Source of the DNA: Dehalococcoidia bacterium
Lineage (GTDB): Bacteria > Chloroflexota > Dehalococcoidia > SHYD01
Assembly: GCA_009692945.1 (NCBI GenBank)
Contig: SHYD01000012.1
Coordinates: 1-45,577 of the forward strand
Direction: 5' to 3'
Length of the DNA: 45,577 bases
The notes below the pieces were generated by a model. It saw only the letters and a program-made list of their open reading frames with translations, ran no database searches and was not told where the DNA came from. Shown piece after piece: positions 8,348 to 16,782 of the stretch. Every line of letters begins with the position of its first letter. The first letter of the stretch is position 1. Position numbers and translations under genes: made by a program.

Positions 8348-9430
8348 CTACACCCATGCTCGGTCCGTGGCCAGCTTGGACGCCTTGGTGAGCACCCGTG
8401 GCTTGCCGTCATCGAGGACCACCAGGTCTTCGATACGGACGCCACCCCAGCCGCTGATGTAGATACCTGGTTCCACGCTGAACACCATGCCATCTTCCAG
8501 GACGTTCTTGGCGCGCTTGGCGACGTGGGGGTACTCGTGAACGTACAGCCCGATGCCGTGGCCCAGGGAATGCCCGAAGTTGTCACCGAACCCGGCGTCG
8601 TCGATCACCTTGCGGGCGTAGCTGTCCGCCTCCTCCCCGGTGATGCCAGACTTGATCAATGCCTCAGCGGTCAGCTGGGCGCCCAGCACGAGGTCGTAGA
8701 CCCGCTTGAACTGGTCGTCCTGAGGGCCGAGGCAAATGGTGCGGGTCATATCGGCGCAGTAGCCGTCGGCTTTGGCGCCAAAGTCGAGGACGATGGGTTC
8801 ACCCTCGCGGATGGGCGTTTCGCCGGCGCGATGATGGGGGCGGGCGGCGTTGGGCCCGGCGGCGACTATCGTATCGAACGCAAGGCCGTCGCCGCCGTTC
8901 TCCCTGATGAACTTCTCCAACTCCCAGGCGACCTGGACCTCGGTCATACCGGGGTGCACCACCCCCATCAAGTGGTGGTAGGCGCCGTCAGTCAGCCCCT
9001 GGGCCTTCTCGATGGCGGCGACCTCAGCCGGCTCCTTCACCGCCCGCAGCAACTCGACCGTCTGCTCGTCGGGCGCCAACTCCACCTCGAGTTCGCCCAA
9101 GGCCTTCTTGATGGCCTGATGGGTGGCGTAAGTCACATGCAACGCGTCGAAAGCCAGACGCTTCACGTTCAGGTCTTGCACCATCCCGGGCAGCCAGTTC
9201 TCGAACCCGCCGGAGACCTGTTGAATGGTGAATTCTTTCGTCTGGAGCCCCGCCTGCTCCGTGTACCGGAAATCGGTGAACAGCACCGCGGCTTTCTCGG
9301 TGATGAGCAGGTAGCCGGCCGATCCAGTAAAGCCGCTCATATAGCGGCGGTTCTCTGCCTGGGATACCAGCATCCCGTCATACTGTTTCTCCGCCAGTTT
9401 GCCGCGCAGCCTGGCCAGCCGCTGGCTCAT
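8348..9430 (-). CDS. Xaa-Pro aminopeptidase (M24B)
   Basis: The 360-residue product is an M24B metallopeptidase that cleaves the bond before proline at peptide N-termini. It has a creatinase-type N-terminal domain (about 1-125, starting MSQRLARLRGKL and containing DFRYTEQA) and a pita-bread catalytic domain. Metal ligands are visible in VLDFGAKADGYCADMTRT (two Asp), HSLGHGIGLYVHE (His), SVEPGIY (Glu) and GGVRIEDLVVL (Glu). The start has a good GAGGAG. It is part of the conserved aroQ-pepP-efp neighbourhood, with an ankyrin gene inserted before it. Confidence 0.94.
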   Translation of the reverse strand: MSQRLARLRGKLAEKQYDGMLVSQAENRRYMSGFTGSAGYLLITEKAAVLFTDFRYTEQAGLQTKEFTIQQVSGGFENWLPGMVQDLNVKRLAFDALHVTYATHQAIKKALGELEVELAPDEQTVELLRAVKEPAEVAAIEKAQGLTDGAYHHLMGVVHPGMTEVQVAWELEKFIRENGGDGLAFDTIVAAGPNAARPHHRAGETPIREGEPIVLDFGAKADGYCADMTRTICLGPQDDQFKRVYDLVLGAQLTAEALIKSGITGEEADSYARKVIDDAGFGDNFGHSLGHGIGLYVHEYPHVAKRAKNVLEDGMVFSVEPGIYISGWGGVRIEDLVVLDDGKPRVLTKASKLATDRAWV

Positions 9431-9466
9431 GGTGCTCCTCGCAATTCCTCCGGGGAATCCCCGGGC

Positions 9467-10129
9467 TTACTCTTCCCCGCCGTAGGCGTACAACATCTCC
9501 ACCACTCGGGTATGGCCCAGCCCGGCCGCCAACCCCGAGGGAGTCTTACCCTCGGCGTTGCGAGGGTTGACCTCGGCGCCGTGGATGACCAGCAGTTTGA
9601 CGATATCGGGCTCGTCGTCATGGGCCGCGATGTGCAACGCCGTATTGCCGGACCGGTCGGCAGCATCGATGTCGGCGTCATTGGCCAGCAGAAGTCCAGC
9701 TATCGCATCCTGACGCCCGGCGATGGCGGCGTGCAAAGGAGTGTTGCCAAGGTCGTTGGTGGAACGCGCATCGACCGTGGCCCCTCCGGCGATGAGGGCA
9801 TCGGCGACCGTTTTACGGCCGAAATGCGCCGCCAGATGGAGGGGCGCCCAACCGTCGGCCGAGTACGAGTCTGCCAGCGCTGGGTTCTCTGACAGCAGCT
9901 GCTGAATCCGGTCCAGGGTGCCCGCAGCGGCGGCAGCGAAGATGTCGAGGGTCGCCCCCTGCTCGATCAGCCAGCGGGCGACCTGCTCGTTGCCGGAGTA
10001 GATGGCCGTCAGCACCGCTCCGATCCCGTTCTCGTCGCAACTCTCGAGTTCGGAGGGATTTCTTGCGAGCAACGTCGACATAGCGGTAAGGTCGCCCGAT
10101 TTGATGGCTGCAATGAACTCAGTGGACAT
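9467..10129 (-). CDS. Ankyrin-repeat protein
   Basis: The 220-residue protein is built almost entirely of ankyrin repeats, with about six units. Clear ones include SADGWAPLHLAAHFGRKTVA, NDLGNTPLHAAIAGRQDAIA, DRSGNTALHIAAHDDEPDIV and NAEGKTPSGLAAGLGHTRVV. The repeats form a helical protein-binding scaffold. No signal peptide, membrane helix or enzyme domain is present, so it is probably cytoplasmic with an unknown partner. An AAGGAG precedes the ATG at slightly long spacing. It sits between aroQ and the peptidase gene on the same strand. Confidence 0.9.
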   Translation of the reverse strand: MSTEFIAAIKSGDLTAMSTLLARNPSELESCDENGIGAVLTAIYSGNEQVARWLIEQGATLDIFAAAAAGTLDRIQQLLSENPALADSYSADGWAPLHLAAHFGRKTVADALIAGGATVDARSTNDLGNTPLHAAIAGRQDAIAGLLLANDADIDAADRSGNTALHIAAHDDEPDIVKLLVIHGAEVNPRNAEGKTPSGLAAGLGHTRVVEMLYAYGGEE

Positions 10130-10144
10130 GGTCCGCGGGGCTCC

Positions 10145-10600
10145 TTAATTGGGGTGGTTCACACGTTCTTCACGCAGCAACGCCACCAGAGTCTCCAACG
10201 CCGCTAAATAGCCGCGCCACCCGAGGCCGATGACCGACCCGCGGGCGATGGCCGCCAATACCGAGCGGTGGCGGAAGGGCTCCCGTGCGTGGATATTCGA
10301 AAAATGGACCTCGATGAAGGGCTTGCCGGTTCCGGCCAGCGCATCCCGCAGGGCGATGCTGTAGTGGGTCCATGCGCCTGGGTTGGTGATGATGCCGTCA
10401 GCGCTCGGGGCCTCAGCCTGGAGGAAATCGACGAAGGCGCCCTCGTGATTCGTCTGGAAGGAGGTCAGTTCGACCCCGAGTTCCCCCGCCTGCGCCGCCA
10501 AGGCCGCATCCACCTCCGCCAGGGTGGCGGAGCCATAAATATGGGGTTCCCGTGTGCCAAGGGTGTTGAGGTTAACGCCGTGGACGGCCAGGATTTTCAT
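10145..10600 (-). CDS. aroQ: Type II 3-dehydroquinate dehydratase
   Basis: AroQ dehydrates 3-dehydroquinate to 3-dehydroshikimate in the shikimate pathway. The 151-residue product has all type II motifs: NLNTLGTREPHIYG (residues 11-24, with the catalytic Tyr), QTNHEGAFVDFLQ (about 49-61), TNPGAWTHYSIALRDAL (about 76-92) and EVHFSNIHAREPFRHRS (about 98-114, with the catalytic His). Length is normal. It begins 15 bp after the topA stop and is probably co-transcribed with it. No other shikimate gene is in the window. Confidence 0.96.
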   Translation of the reverse strand: MKILAVHGVNLNTLGTREPHIYGSATLAEVDAALAAQAGELGVELTSFQTNHEGAFVDFLQAEAPSADGIITNPGAWTHYSIALRDALAGTGKPFIEVHFSNIHAREPFRHRSVLAAIARGSVIGLGWRGYLAALETLVALLREERVNHPN

Positions 10601-10615
10601 AGCTGCCCGAACCGG

Positions 10616-12946
10616 TTAGGCCCTGCCTGCCGGGGCCAACTGGCGGGGTTGCTTGGTGACGGCTTTCGCCACCACGGGCTTCGCCTTGCCGGTCGTGGCC
10701 CCACCTGAAGTGTAAGCGCATTTGGTGCACTTGGTTCTGCCGGGGCGCGGTTGCACCAATAGGCCGCTGCACTCGGGGCAGGGCTCGACCAGGGGTTTGT
10801 CCCAGGTGGTGAAATCACAAGCCGGGAAATTGGCGCAGCCATAGAACACCCGGCCGCGCGCCCGTCCCCGCTTCTCGACCATTTCGCCGCCGTCTTTGGG
10901 GCACTTCACGCCCATTATGTTCAGGATCGGCTTGGTGTTGCGGCACTCCGGAAACCCCGAGCAGGCGATGAACTTGCCGAAACGGCCGAGCCGGAACACC
11001 ATCGGCCGTCCGCATTTTTCACACGGCTCGCCGGTGGGCTCCGGAACGAATTCAACCTTCGGTATCAGTTCGTTCGCCCGTTCGATGGTCAGGGCGAAGG
11101 GCGCGTAGAACTCCTTGACCACCGGCACCCATTCCTGCTTGCCCTCGGCGATCTCGTCCAGTTCATCCTCCATGTGGGCGGTGAACTGAATGTCCACGAT
11201 CTGGGGGAAGTGCTCGGTCAGCAGGTCGCACACCAGAAAGCCGAGTTCGTCGGGCAGGAACTGGCGCTTCTCCTTGTGGGCATAACCCCGGTCCTGAAGG
11301 GTGCTGAGGATGGCGGCATAGGTGCTCGGCCGTCCAATGCCATTGGCCTCCAGTGCTTTGATCAGCGTGGCGTCGGTGTAGCGCCCCAGCGGCTGCGTGA
11401 AGTGCTGTTTGGGGTCCAGACCCTGCAGGTCCAGCGGGTCTTTGGCGGCGAGCTTCGCCAGCGCGGCCTGAGCCTGCTCGTCCTCGTTATCGTCTTCGTC
11501 CTTGCTCTCGCTGTAGAGGACCTGGTAGCCCGGAAACACCACCAGTGAACTGGCGGCCCTCAGCAGGTAGCTGTGGGAGGTCTGAGCGTTCGTGCCATCG
11601 ACATCGACGGTGACCGTCTCAACCGTCGCATTGGCCATCTGACTGGCCACCATCCGTTTCCAGATGAGGTCGTACAGCCGGAACTGCTCCGGGGTCAAGT
11701 GAGACCGCAGGCGTTCCGGCTCGCGTGTGATGGCGGTGGGGCGGATCGCCTCATGGGCTTCCTGTGCCCCGCGCGCCCGCTGCGTGAACTGCCGCGGTGA
11801 GCGGGGGACGAAGTCGCCGCCGTACTTCTGCTGGATGTACTGCCGCGCCTGGGTGATGGCCACATCGGCCACCCGCACCGAGTCGGTCCTCATGTAGGTG
11901 ATGATGCCGACCGGTGAACCATCTCCGATGTCGAGTCCTTCGTACAGGTGCTGTGCCACCGACATGGTCCGTTGGGCCGTGAACCCCAACTTGCGGGATG
12001 CCTCCTGCTGCAGCGTGCTGGTGGTGAAGGGCGGCTGAGGCTGCCGCTGGGTCTGCTTCTTGTTGACCGAGGTGACGCTGTAAACGGCGGGTTTTAGATC
12101 TGCAACCAGCCCGTCCGCCGTTTTCTGGTCGGGTATTGTGAGACGGCCACGTTTCCCGGTTAGGTTGACCAGCCCCGCCCGGAACAGGTCGGCCTTGCCG
12201 GGCTTGCGGCCTGCGGCAACGGCGCCCACTCTGGTGAGGTCGGCGCCGATGCTCCAGTACTCTTGCGGGACAAAGTTCAGGATTTCCCGTTCCCGGTCGA
12301 CAATCATGCGGAGCGCGACCGACTGCACCCGTCCAGCCGACAAGCCGCCACGGATTTTGCGCCACAACACCGGGCTGAGCGAGTAGCCTACCAGACGGTC
12401 GACCACTCGGCGCGCCTGTTGCGCGTTGACCAGGTTCATGTCGATATCGCGCGGGTGCTCGAAGGCCTCCCGGATCGCCTCGGGGGTGATCTCGTGGAAC
12501 ACCACGCGGCGGATCGGCACGCCCGCCATCTCGCCCGCCTGCAACAGGTGCCACGAGATGGCCTCTCCCTCGCGATCGGGGTCGGTGGCGAGATAGATGA
12601 CCTTGGCATTGCGGGCGGCCAACTTGAGATCGTCGACGAGCGACTTCTTCTCCTTCGGAACCAGGTACTTCGGCTCGAATTCGTGGTCGACGTCGACCCC
12701 CAGGCGGCTTTTGGGCAAATCCCGCACGTGTCCCAACGACGCCTTGACGGTATACCCGCTACCGAGGAAGGGAGCGATAGTCCTCGCCTTGGCGGGCGAT
12801 TCCACCACCACCAGACTGCCGGCCCGGACCACGGGCCTGACGGGCTTAGCTGCCGCTGCTGTCCGGGCAGACTTCGCCGAACTTGCCGGCTTCTTCGGAG
12901 ACGCCTTCGCAGACGGCTTGGCTTGGGTCTTACGTGTTATTGGCAA
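10616..12946 (-). CDS. topA: DNA topoisomerase I
   Basis: TopA relaxes negative supercoils by transient single-strand cleavage. The 776-residue product has a Lys/Ala/Pro-rich extension of about 42 residues, then the TOPRIM domain starting SLVVVESPAKARTI with DPDREGEAISW, the core with catalytic tyrosine in ITYMRTDSVRV, and three C-terminal zinc-ribbon-like units (CEKCG..CSGFPEC, CPKDGG..CANFPAC, CPECSG..CTKC). A basic tail ends the protein. The start is TTG at 12946 with AGGGG about 9 bases upstream; no ATG lies nearby in frame. It heads the minus-strand housekeeping block. Confidence 0.95.
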   Translation of the reverse strand: MPITRKTQAKPSAKASPKKPASSAKSARTAAAAKPVRPVVRAGSLVVVESPAKARTIAPFLGSGYTVKASLGHVRDLPKSRLGVDVDHEFEPKYLVPKEKKSLVDDLKLAARNAKVIYLATDPDREGEAISWHLLQAGEMAGVPIRRVVFHEITPEAIREAFEHPRDIDMNLVNAQQARRVVDRLVGYSLSPVLWRKIRGGLSAGRVQSVALRMIVDREREILNFVPQEYWSIGADLTRVGAVAAGRKPGKADLFRAGLVNLTGKRGRLTIPDQKTADGLVADLKPAVYSVTSVNKKQTQRQPQPPFTTSTLQQEASRKLGFTAQRTMSVAQHLYEGLDIGDGSPVGIITYMRTDSVRVADVAITQARQYIQQKYGGDFVPRSPRQFTQRARGAQEAHEAIRPTAITREPERLRSHLTPEQFRLYDLIWKRMVASQMANATVETVTVDVDGTNAQTSHSYLLRAASSLVVFPGYQVLYSESKDEDDNEDEQAQAALAKLAAKDPLDLQGLDPKQHFTQPLGRYTDATLIKALEANGIGRPSTYAAILSTLQDRGYAHKEKRQFLPDELGFLVCDLLTEHFPQIVDIQFTAHMEDELDEIAEGKQEWVPVVKEFYAPFALTIERANELIPKVEFVPEPTGEPCEKCGRPMVFRLGRFGKFIACSGFPECRNTKPILNIMGVKCPKDGGEMVEKRGRARGRVFYGCANFPACDFTTWDKPLVEPCPECSGLLVQPRPGRTKCTKCAYTSGGATTGKAKPVVAKAVTKQPRQLAPAGRA

Positions 12947-13043
12947 AATCTAATCCCCTGGGGATGGTCGAGGCAGGCACGAGCCGATTGCTTGAACGGG
13001 ATTCGAGCATAGCTTAGCCATGAGAACGGCGTCAACGAGCGCT

Positions 13044-13213
13044 TCCCTGTGGTATCTGTTCAGACTTAAGTGGTGGCTTCTCAATCGTTTGCCCCACCCC
13101 CGAGAAAAAGAAAAGGTAATGTTTCTGGGGGAACACCCCAGGCCCCCGGCAGGATGGCTTCGCCCCCTGCACTCCCGCGTCCGAACCTCAACTTTGAACT
13201 CGTGCTCGCCGTG
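13044..13213. mobile_element. GTA-ended element E2 upstream of topA
   Basis: An element of about 154 bp (13052-13205) has a left end GTATCTGTTCAGACTTAAG and a right end that reads GCACGAGTTCAAAGTTGAGG on the other strand. The flanks TCCCTGTG and TCGCCGTG agree at 6 of 8 bases, consistent with an old target duplication. The core, on the minus strand, has GCAGGGGGC-GAA-GCC, a CTGGGG/CCCCAG hairpin, a pyrimidine tract and CGGGGGTGGGG. It lies between topA and the subtilase gene; both genes read leftward, so it is in the upstream region of topA. The rest of 12947-13267 shows nothing else. Confidence 0.7.
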
Positions 13214-13267
13214 TGCTTCGCCGTGGTCGCGGAGGCTGCGCCCGCTTGGTAGGCCGGCCGCAGCCCC

Positions 13268-15244
13268 TTATTCTGGCTCAAGGGCATACTGCCTGGGTGT
13301 CATGGGCAGGTAGTTAAAATAGCTGGGCCAGGCGACGCCGGTGGGTGTTGGCAGCACCGGGGTGTTGGTGGGAGTTGCGGTGACCTGGGGCGTCGCCGTC
13401 GCTGTGGGGACGGCGGTCGGCGTGCGGGTGGGCGTCAGCGTCCCGGTGGGCGTGGCGCTGGGTGAGGGCGCCGCCGTCGGGGTGCGGGTCGGCGTCACGG
13501 TAGGCGAGGCAGGCGTGCCTTCGGGAGGCATCCCAAGCTGCAACCGGCCCCATCCGACCCGGCTGTTGGGTCGTGCGTCCCCCATCCGCAATACCCGCTC
13601 CAGCAGGAACCCCTGACTCTGATCCGCGTTGAGCCAAGGGAAAGCCGAGAGGACCAGCGCGGCTGACGCCGCGACGTGGGGGGTCGACGCCGAGGTCCCC
13701 GGAAACCCCTGGAACCCAAGAGTGGCCGTGGTCACCGTATCAGGAGCAACGATCTCGGGCTTCATCCGACCGTCGTCGGTCGGTCCCTGAGAACTGTACT
13801 TCTGCAATTGATCGAAACCATTGGTCGCGCCGACCGAAAGCGCTCCCCGGGCAGAGGCGGGGCTCACGATACTGCCGCCCGGAGTGCCCCGCGGTAAGTC
13901 CTGGACCACGCTGAACAGGTGGAACCGTGAACGTTTGGACGCTTTCTGGTTCTTGATGGCTAGGTAGTAGTGTCCCCGCGGCAAGAAGAACGACAGGATG
14001 CTCTCCCGCGGCGGTTGGGTGCCGGTCTGGGTCGAATCGGAGTACCCCATGAGTTGCAGCGAGCCGTTCACGCCTTCCCAAAAGAGGTAGACCCCATAAT
14101 CCTGAGTCGCGACCGGCCAATCATCCCAGACCATCAGGAACAGCGCCGGCTCGTCGGCGCCGATCTCAACCGGCAGCAACTTGCTCCCGTCGGGAAACTC
14201 GTTCCACCCATCGCCCTTGGTGTCCTGAAACACCCCTTCCCAGTGTCCGCCGCCGTAGTTCCCGGCGGCATTGACCCACAGGATCCCCGCGGCTCGGGCA
14301 CGATCCACGATCCCGTCCAATACGCCGGAGCCATCGTTGGGTCCCGCCAACGCGCCCACCGAGAATGAGACGATGTGGATGCCTTCGGAGACCAGCCAGT
14401 CCACGGCATCAGCCAGTTCGACTTCAGTCGAGACTGCCACGAGGTACAGGTCGACGTCAGGGGCGACATCGTAGATCAGTTCTGCCACCGCGGTCCCGTG
14501 GTTCGTGTTGAAATCAATGTCGGCTGAATCCTCGACAAAGGAGCGGGCGAAGACCTGCTTGGGCAACTCCTTGCCCAGTTGCCGCCGGTAGCCTCGGAAC
14601 CCCAGGTCAACGACAGCAAGCCGCACCCCCTGTCCCCGGAACCCCTTTTCCTGCCACTGGTCCGCGCCGATCAGCCGGACCGCTTCGCTTTGAACAGCGC
14701 CCTTATCCTGGGGGAAGAAATCGAGCGGGCGCCGCACGAAGGTGACGCCCGGGATCGCGGCCAGGGCGGTCAGCGACGAGACCGCGGCCTTCACCTGCAC
14801 CAAGTGCCGGTAAGCGCGCTGCACGGGAACGGCCAGCACGCGCAACTGCTCGGCCAATTCGGGGGTGAGGCCGCTGCTCGTCTCCAGCATTGCGATCAGG
14901 CGGTCGTCCTGCAACGGAATCCCACGCCACCCGGCGATAGAGCGCAGGTCGCCGCCGCTGCGTTGCGCCTCCACCAGTTGGCTCAGCCCCGACTCCAGGC
15001 CGGGGTGTACCGTCCCGGCAGGGACTGACACCTCGTCCAGGCCGGCTGCAGGCCTCGTGAGGGGGGGAGGGGGCAGGAGTCCGTCGCTGCCTTCCCCGGC
15101 CATGCCGGTGAGGCGTTTCATCACGGGAGGAGCGGTCAACGGCCCGGTCACCTGGGCGGTGGATGAGGTCGCGCCGGTGAGCGCGTAGTACGAGCCGCAT
15201 GCAGCCAACACCACCAGGGCGGCGAGCCTCAGGTAAGAGTTCAC
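13268..15244 (-). CDS. S8 (subtilisin-like) serine protease, predicted lipoprotein
   Basis: The 658-residue protein is a secreted subtilase. The lipobox LAAC puts the lipidated Cys at 16. The catalytic triad is visible as Asp213 (AVVDLGFRG), His249 (NTNHGTAVAE) and Ser518 (GFPGTSASTPHVAAS), with NAAGNYGGG near 325. An insert of about 120 residues lies between His and Ser. The C-terminus is a PT-rich repeat tail (about 580-640) followed by YFNYLPMTPRQYALEPE, a tail style I associate with Chloroflexota exported proteins. The start GTG at 15244 and the first four codons lie inside a mobile element; the older N-terminus seems to survive upstream at 15401-15498. Confidence 0.88.
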   Translation of the reverse strand: MNSYLRLAALVVLAACGSYYALTGATSSTAQVTGPLTAPPVMKRLTGMAGEGSDGLLPPPPLTRPAAGLDEVSVPAGTVHPGLESGLSQLVEAQRSGGDLRSIAGWRGIPLQDDRLIAMLETSSGLTPELAEQLRVLAVPVQRAYRHLVQVKAAVSSLTALAAIPGVTFVRRPLDFFPQDKGAVQSEAVRLIGADQWQEKGFRGQGVRLAVVDLGFRGYRRQLGKELPKQVFARSFVEDSADIDFNTNHGTAVAELIYDVAPDVDLYLVAVSTEVELADAVDWLVSEGIHIVSFSVGALAGPNDGSGVLDGIVDRARAAGILWVNAAGNYGGGHWEGVFQDTKGDGWNEFPDGSKLLPVEIGADEPALFLMVWDDWPVATQDYGVYLFWEGVNGSLQLMGYSDSTQTGTQPPRESILSFFLPRGHYYLAIKNQKASKRSRFHLFSVVQDLPRGTPGGSIVSPASARGALSVGATNGFDQLQKYSSQGPTDDGRMKPEIVAPDTVTTATLGFQGFPGTSASTPHVAASAALVLSAFPWLNADQSQGFLLERVLRMGDARPNSRVGWGRLQLGMPPEGTPASPTVTPTRTPTAAPSPSATPTGTLTPTRTPTAVPTATATPQVTATPTNTPVLPTPTGVAWPSYFNYLPMTPRQYALEPE

Positions 15245-15408
15245 AGTTGAGGGACTGTCGGGGTCAGGAGTGGGAGTGCACGAGGGTGGCAGCCCTCTGC
15301 CGGGGGCGTGGGGGTGCCCCCCACAGAGAATGCTCCTCTTTTTGTGCTGGGGTTGGGGGAGTGGCTCATGCCGCCTGAACCCCTGCGACTGAACAGATAC
15401 AGCCTCAG
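15225..15408. mobile_element. GTA-ended element E3 inside the subtilase 5' coding region
   Basis: A 168-bp element (15233-15400) is flanked by perfect 8-bp repeats AGCCTCAG (15225-15232, 15401-15408). The left end reads GTAAGAGTTCACAGTTGAGG and the right end on the other strand GTATCTGTTCAG. The core on the plus strand has GAGGG/CCCTC and GTGGGG/CCCCAC hairpins, then CTCCTCTTTTT and GGGGTTGGGGG. Subtilase-frame coding continues on both sides, so the element interrupted that gene. Its left end supplies the present GTG start codon. Confidence 0.85.
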
Positions 15409-15498
15409 GAAACTGGTTACGCCCCAGCCCCCAGCTGATCGGCGGTGGGCAGTGGCGGAGGGAGCAGCGGGTTGCGACGCCCGAGTCCTATTGGACAC
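15401..15498 (-). pseudogene. Detached ancestral N-terminus of the subtilase
   Basis: Reading leftward from GTG at 15498 gives about 30 codons ending in GWGVTSFLRL, in the same frame and with the same final residues (LRL) as the start of the intact subtilase (YLRLAALVVLAAC). Removing the 168-bp element and one target copy joins them into GWGVTSFLRLAALVVLAAC, a longer signal sequence. The old start would overlap the htrA stop, which fits translational coupling. This is inferred from the duplication, not from a homologue. Confidence 0.65.
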
Positions 15499-16645
15499 CA
15501 AGCGTCTCTCCCAGCGTCACGTTCAGTGTCTGTTGTTTTCCGTCACGGAGGACGGTTAATTCCACCTTGTCTCCCGGCTTGCTCTGCCGGATGGCTTGGA
15601 GCAGGCCCTTGAGGTCCTTGACCGGTTTGCCATTGAACCCGGTGACCACATCGTTAACCCGCATCCCGGCCTGGTCCGCAGGAGCGCGGGTCTGAACGCC
15701 CGCAATGATCGCCCCTTCCGTGGCGGTGAGACTCAGCCGGTTCCTCACGATGGGGGTGATATCGGAGACGTTGACCCCGAGGAACGGACGGACGACCCTG
15801 CCCCGCTGGACCAGGTCGTCGAGGATGGGCTTGGCTGAGTTGATGCTGATGGCGAACCCGATGCCCTGTCCTCTGGTGTCGATTGCGGTGTTGATGCCGA
15901 TAACCTGGCCGGACAGGTTGATCAAGGGACCGCCGCTGTTACCGGGGTTGATGGCGGCGTCGGTCTGGATCAGTTCATCGAGCCTGACGCCATTCTGCTC
16001 CCTGATAGAGCGGCCGGTGGCGCCCACCACACCGGCAGTGACCGTGGGGCCGCCCTGCAACCCGAGGGCATTGCCGATGGCTATCACCCAGTCCCCCACC
16101 CGCAAGTCGCCTGAATTCCCCAGGGGCACCGACGGCAAATTAGCCCCCTCGATCTTGAGTACCGCCAGATCGGTGGCGGGGTCCCGGCCCACTACTTTTA
16201 CCGAGGTGAAGGTGCGCCCGTCCGGGAGCGAGACCTGAATGTTGCGCGCATTCTCCACGACGTGGTTGTTGGTGATGAGGTAACCCCGCTGGTCAAAAAT
16301 GACCCCCGACCCAGCGCCCTCCTGCTGGATCGGCTGTTGGAAGAAGTCCAAAGCCAGATCACCGGTGGCGATAAACGCTACAGCGGGACGCACAGCTGCC
16401 GCCACATCCGCCACGTTGGGCAGGCTGCCCGGACGGGGCTGCTCGGTGGCCGGACCGGGCTTGGCGGCCGTGAGCGCGCCGGTGGTGCTGAGCTCCGGCA
16501 GGGTCGTTCGCGGCGGCTGAGCCGCCAGCGCACAACCCGAACCGGTGAAGATGGTCGCCGCAACAACCAGCCAGGTGAACAGGCGGAACCGGAATAGTGA
16601 GGGCAAGTTCTCGTGACCCAAGGCGTTAGGTTTCGACCCCATCAT
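15488..16645 (-). CDS. HtrA/Deg-family serine protease with PDZ domain
   Basis: The product is an S1C trypsin-like envelope protease/chaperone. I choose the ATG at 16645 (385 residues), which has GAAAGG upstream; the frame stays open to a TTG at 16690. A hydrophobic anchor (about 22-40) ends in GSGCALA, possibly a non-canonical lipobox. The triad is His128 (LITNNHVV), Asp159 ([10 protein letters not shown]) and Ser237 (NPGNSGGPL). One PDZ domain covers about 290-380 ([16 protein letters not shown]). Length and layout are typical for DegS/HtrA-like proteins with one PDZ. It was probably coupled to the subtilase before element E3 entered. Confidence 0.93.
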   Translation of the reverse strand: MMGSKPNALGHENLPSLFRFRLFTWLVVAATIFTGSGCALAAQPPRTTLPELSTTGALTAAKPGPATEQPRPGSLPNVADVAAAVRPAVAFIATGDLALDFFQQPIQQEGAGSGVIFDQRGYLITNNHVVENARNIQVSLPDGRTFTSVKVVGRDPATDLAVLKIEGANLPSVPLGNSGDLRVGDWVIAIGNALGLQGGPTVTAGVVGATGRSIREQNGVRLDELIQTDAAINPGNSGGPLINLSGQVIGINTAIDTRGQGIGFAISINSAKPILDDLVQRGRVVRPFLGVNVSDITPIVRNRLSLTATEGAIIAGVQTRAPADQAGMRVNDVVTGFNGKPVKDLKGLLQAIRQSKPGDKVELTVLRDGKQQTLNVTLGETLGVQ

Positions 16646-16782
16646 AAACGGCCTTTCTGAGTGTTGTGCGGCGTTGCCGGCCGCCATCAATCATTACAGC
16701 CCGCGGGACGTAAAGGGTTCGGAACATCATGGTATTTCGCACCGTATCTAACCTCCTTGTCATTTTTCCCGGCGTCCTCGAT

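Noticed and set aside
8525..9892. Long plus-strand frame of 455 codons
   Set aside because: It lies opposite the Xaa-Pro peptidase and ankyrin genes, both of which have clear motifs.
15241..15501. 86-codon minus frame as an independent gene
   Set aside because: Its first third is the detached subtilase N-terminus and the rest reads through the mobile element, so it is a remnant.
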